Below are positions 53,418-62,151 of a stretch of DNA of 64,000 nucleotides, piece by piece. Position numbers and translations under genes: made by a program. The stretch is from Dryocola clanedunensis (GTDB lineage: Bacteria; Pseudomonadota; Gammaproteobacteria; Enterobacterales; Enterobacteriaceae), in NCBI RefSeq assembly GCF_025215155.1, contig NZ_JALHAM010000119.1; one strand, given 5' to 3'. The notes under the pieces are model-generated. The model ran no database searches. It worked only from the letters and a program-made list of their open reading frames with translations, and was not told where the DNA came from. Numbering within the stretch: the first letter of the stretch is position 1; each line of letters opens with the position of its first letter.

Positions 53418-53433
53418 ACGCAAACGCTTATCC
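53418..53433. promoter_or_regulatory. PUR-box-like sequence upstream of add
   Basis: ACGCAAACGCTTATCC; the first nine bases equal the PurR consensus half, and TT-C follows. Between add (leftward) and the secreted protein gene (rightward). Confidence 0.45.
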
Positions 53434-53581
53434 TGGGCCCTCGGACGGCTGTCGGCTTTGAGGTGTATTTCTCTCGATATTTATTTAACTATTAATAATT
53501 TTTAACTATTTGACAGCGCGGTGAGTCTTGCCATTTACTTGCGGCAGGAAAGATTTATTTGTCAACATCAAGGAAGTCACA

Positions 53582-54373
53582 ATGAAAGCAAGGACGTTAG
53601 CTGTAGCGTTATTGGTGAGTTTTACCTTTATTCAAGCCGCCGCGGGAGCCGATTTTCCGAGAAAGAAATGGGCGGTGCATATGACCAACTTTGTGGGAGA
53701 GATAGCGGATAAGCCTGCGGAAGGATTTGAAAAGGTCACCTACCCAATCACGGTTATTTCAGGGCCTGCGGAGAAGCATTTTTACTACAGCCAGTTCGGC
53801 TATTTCAATCAGGGTAATGATGGCAGAAAAGGCAGAGCCTATTATGTAGGGCTGCAGCCGCAGGGCAACGGGCGGGCGAGGGCAGTCTTCTCCGTTTTTG
53901 GCTACGGCGCGCGTAAAATTGATAGCAGCTGCACCAGCGAGGCGGATGGTCACGAGGGGTCGAGCTGCCAGGTGTTATTCACGGAATTTAAATTTAATCG
54001 TGCCTACAACCTTGTGACTGAGCTGCAGGATCGTAACGGCAGTGAGAATATATGGGTAGGCTATATCTATGACACAACAACCCATGTAAGAACCAGAATC
54101 GGCTCGTGGGCGACGCCAGCCGACTGGGGATATATCAGCGGTAAGAGCATTGGCTTTATAGAATTCTTTACCGGCCTCACCAATTGTAATCAGATCCCCG
54201 CGACCACGGCCTGGTTTGGGCCTGGTATAGGTGAAACAGGCAGCCACCAGGAAGTTATGGGCTCTTTATCTGAGGCCTATGGCGTAGGCATTTGTAAGAA
54301 TAACTTCTCCTTTAGCAGCGCCACGGATAGCCGCGGCGGATTGTTGGTACAACAATCTTCTGGCACAGATTAA
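53582..54373 (+). CDS. Secreted protein of unknown function (possible DUF3472)
   Basis: A 263-residue precursor. The signal peptide ALAVALLVSF-type core runs to about residue 22 (AAAGA/DF). The mature part is rich in Gly, aromatic and polar residues with motifs FYYSQFGYFNQ, YYVGLQPQGNGRARAVFSVFG and WVGYIY, which suggest a beta-sandwich domain of the DUF3472 kind; I hold that assignment loosely. Four Cys in the mature chain could form disulfides. AAGGAAG precedes ATG 53582. It has no counterpart in E. coli at this position, lies between add and malY, and appears to be a single-gene accessory insertion. Confidence 0.7.
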   Translation: MKARTLAVALLVSFTFIQAAAGADFPRKKWAVHMTNFVGEIADKPAEGFEKVTYPITVISGPAEKHFYYSQFGYFNQGNDGRKGRAYYVGLQPQGNGRARAVFSVFGYGARKIDSSCTSEADGHEGSSCQVLFTEFKFNRAYNLVTELQDRNGSENIWVGYIYDTTTHVRTRIGSWATPADWGYISGKSIGFIEFFTGLTNCNQIPATTAWFGPGIGETGSHQEVMGSLSEAYGVGICKNNFSFSSATDSRGGLLVQQSSGTD

Positions 54374-54450
54374 TCGACGACGCCAAAGCGCAAACTATTG
54401 CCTAAGAAAGATTGACCGGGGGAGAATATGAATCATTCTCCCCCACATCA

Positions 54451-55623
54451 TTATTGCAAAGACCGGATCGCCGCTATCAGCCGCTTTACGCCTTCCTCCA
54501 GCTTCACCCGGGGGCAACCACAGTTCAGGCGGATAAATCCGTTTCCTTCTTCGCCATAGGTATAACCCGGCATGATGGCGACTTTTTGCTGTTCGATCAT
54601 CGCTTTTTGCAGCGCTTTATCATCAAGACCCAGCGGGCGAAGATCGATCCACGCCAGATAGGTGGACTGCGGCGGCAGCCAGTTGAGCTGGGGAAACTCA
54701 CCGTTAAGCGTATCCGCTACGTAGCGCAGATTGTCCTGCAAGTAGGCCCGCAGGGCATCAAGCCACGGTTCGCCTTCCCGGTAGGCGGCGATGTGCGCAA
54801 CCAGCGCAAGCACGGCCGGGGAGGAAAGACCGTCCTGACCTTTGAGCACGCTCAGGTACGCCTGGCGATCGTGCTCATCATTGATCAGCCCGTATGCGCC
54901 CGTCAGCGCAGGAATATTGAAGCTCTTGGAGCCGGACGTCAGCAGCGCCCAGCCACCTTTACCCACTTCGCACCACGGCGTGTGCCGCTGACCTTCCCAG
55001 ACCATATCCATGTGGATTTCGTCGCTGATGACGCGCACGCCGTGGCGTTCACACAATACAGCCATCATTTCCAGCTCTTCCCGCGTCCAGACCTTACCCG
55101 TCGGGTTCTGCGGGCTGCACAGCAGCATGATTTTACATTGAGGTTTAGCGAGCTGCGCCTCAAGCGCGTTCATATCGCACATCCAGCCTGCGGCCGTACT
55201 GTGCAGCGGCGCGCTCAGCACTTCGCGCCTGTTCCCTTCAATCGCTTTATAAAAAGCATCGTAGGCCGGGGTGTGAATCAGCACCGCGTCACCCGGTTCA
55301 GACCACTGGCGGATCAGCTGGGAAACCATATAAATCACGGAGGGGCCGTAGACCACGCTCTCGGGGTCGATTTCGCTGCTAAAACGCTGCTGATACCAGT
55401 GGGCGATGGCACCGATAAAGTCATCGTTCTTCCAGCGGCTATAGCCCAGCACGCCGTGCGTCAGACGCTGCTGTACGGCGGAGAGAATGACCGGTGCGGT
55501 GGGGAAATCCATATCTGAGATAGTGAAGGGAAGGAGGTCAGGGGCACCGAAACGGTCTGCCACATAATCCCATTGCGTACACCAGGTTCCGTGGCGGTCA
55601 ACGGGAACGGAAAAATCGAACAT
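54451..55623 (-). CDS. malY: MalY: cystathionine beta-lyase and MalT antagonist
   Basis: A 390-residue PLP-dependent C-S lyase of aminotransferase fold class I. The PLP lysine is in SGSKSFNIPA; LLCSPQNPTGKVW and the late Arg region (GFIRLNCGCPR) are conserved. In E. coli it also binds and restrains the maltose activator MalT. It is the second gene of the malXY operon, 42 bases after malX. Confidence 0.95.
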   Translation of the reverse strand: MFDFSVPVDRHGTWCTQWDYVADRFGAPDLLPFTISDMDFPTAPVILSAVQQRLTHGVLGYSRWKNDDFIGAIAHWYQQRFSSEIDPESVVYGPSVIYMVSQLIRQWSEPGDAVLIHTPAYDAFYKAIEGNRREVLSAPLHSTAAGWMCDMNALEAQLAKPQCKIMLLCSPQNPTGKVWTREELEMMAVLCERHGVRVISDEIHMDMVWEGQRHTPWCEVGKGGWALLTSGSKSFNIPALTGAYGLINDEHDRQAYLSVLKGQDGLSSPAVLALVAHIAAYREGEPWLDALRAYLQDNLRYVADTLNGEFPQLNWLPPQSTYLAWIDLRPLGLDDKALQKAMIEQQKVAIMPGYTYGEEGNGFIRLNCGCPRVKLEEGVKRLIAAIRSLQ

Positions 55624-55665
55624 AACACCTCACAAAAGAGCGGGCACTTGAGTGCCCGCTTTTGA

Positions 55666-57258
55666 TTACGCCTGAGCCGTGCTCATCAGGCTCGCCATTT
55701 CATCTTTTACCGACTGAACCTGTGGGCCGATGACCACCTGCAGGTTGTGCTGGTTAAGCTGTACAACGCCGATGGCACGCAGGTTTTTCAGCGCTGCGCT
55801 GTCGACCAGCGCCATATCTTTCACCGTCATTCGCAGGCGGGTGATGCAGTTATCCAGCGTGACGACGTTTTCCGCACCGCCCAGCGCCGCCAGCATAGCC
55901 GGTACGTTATAGCCTGATTTACCAACCTGACCCGCAAGCGCTTTTTCAGCGCTGGTGGTGGTGTCAATATCGCGGCCCGGCGTTTTAATGTTAAAGCGGG
56001 TAATCGCGAAGCGGAAGATAACGTAGTAACCCGCGAACCAGATAGCCGCTACGACCGGCACCATATACCACTTGGTGGACAGGCCGTGCAGGATACCAAA
56101 GACCACGAAGTCGATGATATTGCCGTCGGTGTTACCGATAGTCACACCCAGTACCGCCATGATGGTGAAGCCAAGGCCGGTCAGCAGGGCGTGGATGAGG
56201 TAGAGAACCGGAGCCACGAACAGGAACAGGAATTCCAGCGGTTCAGTGGTGCCGCCAACAACGCAGGCGATGACGCCGGAAATCAGCAGGCCTTTAATTT
56301 TATGACGGTTTTCAGGACGGGCACAGTGGTACATCGCCAGTGCAGCACCTGGCAGACCGCCCAGGAAGGCAGGCATTTTACCCTGCGACAGGAAGCGGGT
56401 CGCGCTTTCGGAGAAGCCGTGCACCGTCGGGCAGCTCAGCTGCGCCTGGAAGATGGTCAGTGCGCCGCTGACGCTGTGGCCACAGACGTCCATGGTGCCG
56501 CCAGCCTCGGTAAAGCGAATCAGGGCGACCAGAATGTGTTGCAGACCAAACGGCAGCAGCAGTCGTTCACCGGTACCGAAGATCATCGGCCCGAAGATGC
56601 CGGCGCTGTTAATCAGGTTGCCAATACCGGTGATCCCGGCCGCGAAGACAGGCCAAATCAGTGGGATCACAAGGCCAACCAGCCCCATCACTACGGTGGT
56701 GATGATGGGAACGAAACGGGTGCCGCCGAAGAAAGCCAGCGCATCCGGCAGGCGGATGTTGTGGAAGCGTTTGTGGAGCATAGCCACAATCACGCCCGCG
56801 ATGACCGCGCCCAGGATCCCCGTATCAATAGACTGAATGCCGAGGATGCTCTGAATGTTGTTTGCTTTCAGAATCGCGGCATCGGTAGTTGGCAGGATAC
56901 CTTTGGCAGTCAGCCAGAAGTTAACGCCCAGGTTCATCACAACATAGCCGACAAAACCAGCGAAGGCCGCGACGCCTTTATTCTCACTCGCCAGCCCCAG
57001 CGGGATAGCGATACAGAACATGATTGGCAGGAAGCTGAAAGCGAAGGAGCCGACTTTGCTCATCCACACGAAGATGAGCTGCAGCACCGGGTTACCCAGC
57101 GCAGGAAGCAGCGTGATGACGTCATGGCTGCTTAAAGAACTGCCGATCCCCAGCATGATCCCGCAGAATGACAGCAGCGCCACCGGCAGCATGAAGGTTT
57201 TGCCAAGGTTTTGAAAAAACTCCCAAAGCGTAATTTTTTGTGGTGTATTAGCCGCCAT
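55666..57258 (-). CDS. malX: PTS EIICB permease MalX
   Basis: A 530-residue glucose-family PTS permease. An N-terminal ten-helix IIC domain is followed by a C-terminal IIB domain whose phosphorylated Cys is in DNCITRLRMTV. No IIA domain; it would use EIIA-Glc. Can carry glucose or maltose, natural substrate unclear. The frame extends to 57417, but ATG 57258 follows CAGGAG and gives the E. coli length. Repressed by the adjacent MalI. Confidence 0.95.
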   Translation of the reverse strand: MAANTPQKITLWEFFQNLGKTFMLPVALLSFCGIMLGIGSSLSSHDVITLLPALGNPVLQLIFVWMSKVGSFAFSFLPIMFCIAIPLGLASENKGVAAFAGFVGYVVMNLGVNFWLTAKGILPTTDAAILKANNIQSILGIQSIDTGILGAVIAGVIVAMLHKRFHNIRLPDALAFFGGTRFVPIITTVVMGLVGLVIPLIWPVFAAGITGIGNLINSAGIFGPMIFGTGERLLLPFGLQHILVALIRFTEAGGTMDVCGHSVSGALTIFQAQLSCPTVHGFSESATRFLSQGKMPAFLGGLPGAALAMYHCARPENRHKIKGLLISGVIACVVGGTTEPLEFLFLFVAPVLYLIHALLTGLGFTIMAVLGVTIGNTDGNIIDFVVFGILHGLSTKWYMVPVVAAIWFAGYYVIFRFAITRFNIKTPGRDIDTTTSAEKALAGQVGKSGYNVPAMLAALGGAENVVTLDNCITRLRMTVKDMALVDSAALKNLRAIGVVQLNQHNLQVVIGPQVQSVKDEMASLMSTAQA

Positions 57259-57313
57259 AACGACTCCTGTTGCCGGTTGAAAAAGGATAGTAACAGTACG
57301 AAACTGCAAGGAT

Positions 57314-57329
57314 GATAAAACGTTTAACC
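57314..57329. promoter_or_regulatory. MalI operator, malX side
   Basis: GATAAAACGTTTAACC, matching the known MalI site GATAAAACGTTTTATC at 13 of 16 bases. 56 bases upstream of malX. Confidence 0.75.
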
Positions 57330-57393
57330 TGATTTTATTGCGCGTCAGCTCACAGATTAAAAACGAAGCAACGCGCCTAATATAGCTGTCCAG

Positions 57394-57410
57394 GTAAAAC
57401 GTTTTATCCT
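57394..57410. promoter_or_regulatory. MalI operator, malI side
   Basis: GGTAAAACGTTTTATCC with a perfect 12-bp core palindrome TAAAACGTTTTA. 37 bases upstream of the malI start, 80 bp from the first operator. Confidence 0.8.
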
Positions 57411-57446
57411 GTGTCATACCTGACTTACGGAGAGACTCCCTCGTTC

Positions 57447-58481
57447 ATGACCATGATGGCCCGAAAAATCACTATTAATGACGTTGCCACTGCCGCCGGT
57501 GTTTCGGTGGCCACCGTTTCGCTGGTATTAAGCGGCAAGGGGCGGATTTCTGCGGCGACTGGCAGCCGCGTCAATGAAGCCATTGAGAAGCTGGGCTTTG
57601 TGCGTAATCGCCAGGCGGTGTCGCTGCGGGGTGGGCAAAGTGGCGTGATTGGGCTTATCGTCCGCGATCTGTGTAATCCGTTTTATGCCGAACTGACGGC
57701 GGGATTAACGGACGAGCTGGAAAAACAGGGCAAACTGCTTTTCCTGACGCAGAGCGGCGCACAGGGTCAGCATATGCAGCGCTGTTTCGACACGCTGGTT
57801 TCCCAGGGCGTAGACGGCATTATTATTGCCGGGGCGGCAGGACAGGGCGCTGAACTCAGGGAGCTTGCGGATCAAAAAAGCCTGCCGCTGGTGTTTGCCT
57901 CACGCGCGAGCTATCTCGAAGAGGCGGATATTATCCGCCCTGACAATATGCAGGCCGCTCAGCTGGTCACCGAACATTTGATTAAGCGCGGGCATCAGCG
58001 CATTGCCTGGCTTGGGGGGCGCGGCTCATCTCTCACGCGTGCCGAACGCCTGGGCGGCTACTGCTCGACGCTGCTAAAATACGGCCTGCCGTTTCACAGC
58101 GAATGGATACTGGAGTGCGAATCCAGTCAGAAACAGGCCGCAGACACCATTACCACGCTGCTGCAACACAATCCGACGATCACCGCGGTGCTCTGTCACA
58201 ACAGCACCATCGCCATGGGCGCATGGTTTGGGCTGCTGCGTGCGGGCCGTCAGAGCGGAGAAGGAAGCCTGGACAGCTATTACGACCGGCACGTCGCGCT
58301 GGCGGCATTTGCCGAAGTGATGGATGACGAGCTGGACGATCTTCCGCTGACCTGGGTATCTACTCCGGCCCGGGAGATTGGTCGCAGTGCGGGTCACCGT
58401 ATTCTGCAGCGGGCGCAAAAGGGCGACGACGAAGTGCGAAATCAGATAATGCCAGCCCGACTGGTGGTGCGAAAGAGCTAA
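57447..58481 (+). CDS. malI: LacI-family repressor MalI
   Basis: A 344-residue repressor of malXY and of itself. The HTH is ITINDVATAAGVSVATVSLV and the hinge helix QAVSLRGGQSGVIG. Divergent from malX with an operator near each promoter. ATG 57447, 57453 and 57456 are all in frame; GGAGAG about 12 bases upstream favours the first slightly. About 85% of positions I compared by eye in the N-terminal half match E. coli MalI. Confidence 0.9.
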   Translation: MTMMARKITINDVATAAGVSVATVSLVLSGKGRISAATGSRVNEAIEKLGFVRNRQAVSLRGGQSGVIGLIVRDLCNPFYAELTAGLTDELEKQGKLLFLTQSGAQGQHMQRCFDTLVSQGVDGIIIAGAAGQGAELRELADQKSLPLVFASRASYLEEADIIRPDNMQAAQLVTEHLIKRGHQRIAWLGGRGSSLTRAERLGGYCSTLLKYGLPFHSEWILECESSQKQAADTITTLLQHNPTITAVLCHNSTIAMGAWFGLLRAGRQSGEGSLDSYYDRHVALAAFAEVMDDELDDLPLTWVSTPAREIGRSAGHRILQRAQKGDDEVRNQIMPARLVVRKS

Positions 58482-58506
58482 AATCCTCGTGAGCCGAGCT
58501 GCTCGT

Positions 58507-58535
58507 CACCGGACCTGCTTTGACGTGGTCCGGTG
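58507..58535 (+). terminator. Hairpin after malI
   Basis: CACCGGACC (58507-58515) pairs perfectly with GGTCCGGTG (58527-58535). Followed only by AATTT, so termination strength is uncertain. Lies 26 bases past the malI stop. Confidence 0.5.
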
Positions 58536-58709
58536 AATTTCTGTGAACTACACTCAATAAACTAAAATGCTGTGTAATAAGCATCCCAGCCACTCCGCAG
58601 GTTTTCGGCTGATAGCCAGAATTGTCATGGATGTTAAGTCTACGTTCTGGGTATGGGTGCTCTGTAACCTGCGCTGTCGGCGGCTACCCCTGTGTTCAGA
58701 CAATCCTAA

Positions 58710-58964
58710 TTCCCAGGCCAAATCGCCATCGCATGGGTGATTGCAAAAGGAACATTGCCGATTATCGGTCCACGTACGGAAGAACAGCTGGCAGATAATC
58801 TTGCGTCGGTAAATGTTCAGCTCACCGCTGAACAAATCGCACGTCTGGATGCCGCGAGCGCTATCTCACTTGGTTTTCCGCATGAAGTTGTTGCCGCTTC
58901 CATTCCATCTTTGGGCGGTGGAAAACATGAGTTAATTGATAAGGCTGCGCGAGCTATACGTTGA
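58710..58964 (+). pseudogene. Aldo/keto reductase, C-terminal remnant
   Basis: The frame QIAIAWVIAKGTLPIIGPRT and the following text to a TGA at 58962 is the C-terminal quarter of a YajO/AKR-type reductase (cofactor-binding end, then GFPHEV). In-frame TAA at 58707 and no upstream homology show that the first three quarters are gone. A GTG at 58737 could start a 75-residue product, but no intact enzyme is possible. It sits where E. coli has the uid locus. Confidence 0.75.
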
Positions 58965-59026
58965 GATAGTGTCGATTGGGCTTTGAGGCTAAGTGTTTCA
59001 CCAGCAATAATCACTTGTCGATGTAG

Positions 59027-59108
59027 GTCGGGTGAGCATGACTTCACCCGACAATTTCACCTGTTATTGCAAATGGCCAGGGTGGATGACGCTGACGCTT
59101 ATCCACCC
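59027..59108. repeat. Hairpin and REP-like element between AKR remnant and ydgA
   Basis: GTCGGGTGA/TCACCCGAC (59027-59052, 8-base loop), followed by GGGTGGAT/ATCCACCC (59080-59108). The second matches the REP-like units at 19714 and 24524. They lie just past the ydgA stop. Confidence 0.7.
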
Positions 59109-59123
59109 TACAAAACCTGAAGC

Positions 59124-60641
59124 TTAATGCGCTGGTGCTTCCAGCTCAGGTGCCGGTGCCACGCCGTCCAGACCTGGCAGGGCAAACATCCCCAACAGTT
59201 CACCCAAAGACATAGCCTGACCATTCAGCGTGACCTTACCGGTGCCATATTGCAGGCTGGTGGTGATTTTGTTGTCTTCCACCTTCGTCACGCGGAACAT
59301 CTGGCCCAACGCTGCCAGCCCCTGAATCTGCTGGGAGGCAAGTTTCGCCGCATCGTCCTGCTTATAACCTTCCAGCTGAGCGACCTGCGTCATCAGCTCA
59401 GTGGCCATATCCATCGGGATGACCAGCTTGCTGTCCAGAGACTTAACATAACGGTCCAGCTGCGCTTCTGGCGTGCTTGCCGGGCCGGTGGCACCAGCAG
59501 GATCCTTCAGATACAGGGAGAGATTAAAGGTGCTTTCACCCTTATCGTTCTTCCAGCTCAGCGGTGCCACGGTAATGACCGGGTTGCCTTTCAGCAGCAG
59601 CGGTAAATAGGCGGCCAGAACGTCAACCAGTTTTTCCTGGTAGAGTTCAGGGTTTTGCGCAATGGCCGGGTCAGCCAGCAGTTTCTGGGACTCAGCGTTA
59701 TATTTCTGGCTGAACTCATGCATCGCTGCCCCGTCGATATTGCCGACCTTCAGCGTCAGTTTGCCGCTGCCAACGTTCCGGTTTTGCAGTTTCAGCGCGT
59801 CAACGGTGTAGTCGACCTGGGCGGTAAGATGCTTTTTATCCTCCTGCACGTCAGACTTCGCGTTGATTTTAAAGCCTTCCAGCACCGCCATCTCTTTGCC
59901 TTCAATCGCAACGGCCAGCTTATCAACAGAGGCTTTTTGTTCGCCCACACGTTCGTCAAATTCGGTACGCTGGCTGCTGCCATCGGTGGTCACACCATTG
60001 AAGGTGAGCTGCACGTGCTGGCCATACTGATTGACGGTATTGATCAGGCCGCTTTTTGCTTCACCGTTAATAGCAATTTTGTTGCCATCGCCGTCAACGT
60101 CGGCGGAGAACTGGCCGCCGCTAAAGGAGATTTTGTCATCGCCGTTGGCATAGTTCAGCGGCAGAAGGTCAATATCTGAAGACGTTGCGCCGCTATAGCC
60201 GACGCGTGTTTGCGCATCAAGGAATGACTTACCAGCCGTGATATCAAACAGCGGTTTGGTGGTTGGGTTGTTGACCAGCACGGTATGAATCGAGGCCATG
60301 CTCGGGATCAGATTGAATTTTTTCAGCTGCGCGAACGGGAAGGGACCGTGGTCGATCGTTTCGGCGAAGACGATGCTTTGATCCGGTTTCAGGAACGCAC
60401 TTTCTTTACCGGCAACGGGTTTAATGACCAGCTGCATAGAGCTGTGGAACAGACCGCGGTGATAATCCTGATAGCTCACGGCCAGGCCCGACTCCGGTGA
60501 GGCATTGTTTAACTCGGCATTGGCGTTGGCGATCATTTCCGCCATACGTCCTTCCAGCTGCTTGCCGGTATACCAGGCGGTGCCTGTCCACACCACGCCC
60601 AGCGCTACTATCACACCTACCGCTACCAGAGATTTTTTCAT
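59124..60641 (-). CDS. ydgA: DUF945 family protein YdgA
   Basis: A 505-residue protein with one N-terminal membrane helix (about residues 5-24) and a long periplasmic or cytosolic domain of DUF945, rich in beta structure. Function unresolved. In E. coli YdgA (502 residues) is an abundant inner-membrane-associated protein. It starts MKKSLVAVGVIVALGVVWTG and has a Pro/Glu/Ala-rich end. Downstream of manA on the same strand but separated by a terminator. Confidence 0.9.
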   Translation of the reverse strand: MKKSLVAVGVIVALGVVWTGTAWYTGKQLEGRMAEMIANANAELNNASPESGLAVSYQDYHRGLFHSSMQLVIKPVAGKESAFLKPDQSIVFAETIDHGPFPFAQLKKFNLIPSMASIHTVLVNNPTTKPLFDITAGKSFLDAQTRVGYSGATSSDIDLLPLNYANGDDKISFSGGQFSADVDGDGNKIAINGEAKSGLINTVNQYGQHVQLTFNGVTTDGSSQRTEFDERVGEQKASVDKLAVAIEGKEMAVLEGFKINAKSDVQEDKKHLTAQVDYTVDALKLQNRNVGSGKLTLKVGNIDGAAMHEFSQKYNAESQKLLADPAIAQNPELYQEKLVDVLAAYLPLLLKGNPVITVAPLSWKNDKGESTFNLSLYLKDPAGATGPASTPEAQLDRYVKSLDSKLVIPMDMATELMTQVAQLEGYKQDDAAKLASQQIQGLAALGQMFRVTKVEDNKITTSLQYGTGKVTLNGQAMSLGELLGMFALPGLDGVAPAPELEAPAH

Positions 60642-60662
60642 CGTATCCTGCCCTTGAGAAGT

Positions 60663-60714
60663 GGCGCTCAGACATCCCCTGAGCGCCGAAGGAAAAACGC
60701 CCGAGGGCGTTTTT
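60663..60714. terminator. Double hairpin between manA and ydgA
   Basis: GGCGCTCA/TGAGCGCC (60663-60687), then AAAAACGCC-CGAG-GGCGTTTTT (60693-60714). The second has U tracts in both directions and is a good intrinsic terminator for manA. Confidence 0.8.
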
Positions 60715-60772
60715 ATAAAATCAATGCCGTAAGCTTAGCAATCCGTGGCTAAAAGATCAGTAAGTTACTTGA

Positions 60773-61945
60773 TCAGAGCTTATTGAATACACGAGCGATA
60801 CGGCCCACGCCGCTGGCCGAAACTGGAGATTCGCTGGCTGCGATAAACGCGGATTCACCAGGTTTCAGTACCAGCTGCTGCTCATTTTTGCTCAGCACCG
60901 CTTCGCCTTCCACGCAGAAGACAATTGCCGCGCTCTCCTGCGCAAGCGTGGCCGGAGTGGCGCTCAAATCGTGCAGGGAGAAGGCGAAGTCATCTACCGG
61001 GATAGGGAAGTCCAGCTCGCTGCCGTTTTGCTGCGGCTGAGTCAACAGCTCACCGGCAGGCTTTGGCTCAAACTTCACGTTGGCGACCAGCTCCGGAATA
61101 TCGATGTATTTTGGCGTCAGGCCCGCACGCAGCACGTTATCCGAGTTCGCCATGACCTCCAGCGCAACGCCCTTCAGATAGGCGTGTGGGGTTTCGGCGA
61201 ACAGGAACATTGCTTCGCCCGGCTCCAGTTTCACCACGTTCAGCAGCAGCGGAGAGAACAGCCCGCTGTCGTCCGGGTAGAACTCGGAGATAACACGGAT
61301 GGTTTCCCACGGTTCGCCCTGCTGATTATTCAGCGCAGCTTTCAGCACGCCCAGCGCGCGAGATTTTTCATCGCCCTGCATATTCAACAGGCTGGCAAAC
61401 AGCTGTGCTAAACGCTCAGCGCCTGGTTTTTCCAGAAAATGGGCAATGGCGGTATGCGCGCCCGACACAGGCTGTAAAAGCGAGACGATGTCAGGGAATT
61501 CACGGAAGGCGTTCATCGCGAGGAAAGGCGTGAGGGCGAACACCAGCTCAGGCTTGTGATTAGGATCTTTATAGTTACGCTCGGCAGCATCCAGAGGGAT
61601 GCCGTCTGCGTTTTCTTTCGCAAAACCCAGCTCGGAGGCTTTTTTGTTCGGATGCACCTGAATGGAAAGAGGCTGATCGGCGCACAGCACTTTGAACAGG
61701 AACGGCAGCTCGCGGAAACGTTCAGCGACCGCATCACCAAGGGCAGACTTCTGGTCTGCATCAATCACATCGCGCAGGGAGCGCGGCTGGCCATCAACCA
61801 GTACTTGAGAACTGCTTTTTGGATGTGCACCCATCCACAATTCTGCCATTGGCAGGTTGTCCGGGTTCTGGACGCCATAGAGTTCAGTTAAGGCGGTTTG
61901 ACTTCCCCAAGCGTAATTTTGCACTGCGTTGATTAATTTTTGCAT
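60773..61945 (-). CDS. manA: Mannose-6-phosphate isomerase (class I)
   Basis: A 390-residue zinc enzyme interconverting mannose-6-P and fructose-6-P, for mannose use and for GDP-mannose supply. The zinc-site segment LSIQVHPNK and the PMI signature ELVFALTPFLAMNAFRE are intact, as is FAETPHAYLKG. The ATG two codons upstream (61951) is in frame; 61945 gives the E. coli N-terminus MQKLINAVQNYAWG. Divergent from fumA across 206 bases. Confidence 0.96.
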   Translation of the reverse strand: MQKLINAVQNYAWGSQTALTELYGVQNPDNLPMAELWMGAHPKSSSQVLVDGQPRSLRDVIDADQKSALGDAVAERFRELPFLFKVLCADQPLSIQVHPNKKASELGFAKENADGIPLDAAERNYKDPNHKPELVFALTPFLAMNAFREFPDIVSLLQPVSGAHTAIAHFLEKPGAERLAQLFASLLNMQGDEKSRALGVLKAALNNQQGEPWETIRVISEFYPDDSGLFSPLLLNVVKLEPGEAMFLFAETPHAYLKGVALEVMANSDNVLRAGLTPKYIDIPELVANVKFEPKPAGELLTQPQQNGSELDFPIPVDDFAFSLHDLSATPATLAQESAAIVFCVEGEAVLSKNEQQLVLKPGESAFIAASESPVSASGVGRIARVFNKL

Positions 61946-62151
61946 TATCAAGGCCTGTTGTAATGTAGATAAGATTCCGGCTATTAAACCAATTATCCGT
62001 AGCGAAGTAACCAGGGCAGTAAAAAGTCGTATTAGTCTCAGTTTTTGTTAAAAAATTGTGTAGCATATTGTGATTCAATTTTTAACACGGTGCGCCAGCC
62101 GCACCCGAAGCCTGAATAATTAACGTAGCTGATGTCGTAAGTGAGAGAATA

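Noticed and set aside
54412..55518. 368-codon plus-strand ORF opposite malY
   Set aside because: Antisense shadow of malY with Gln/Arg/His-rich content and no start signal.
56086..57135. 349-codon plus-strand ORF opposite malX
   Set aside because: Antisense shadow of malX; composition typical of a reverse-complement membrane protein.
58482..58709. Possible insertion-sequence end between malI and the AKR remnant
   Set aside because: There is a 9-bp hairpin but no transposase fragment, no matching terminal repeat and no target duplication that I can see.
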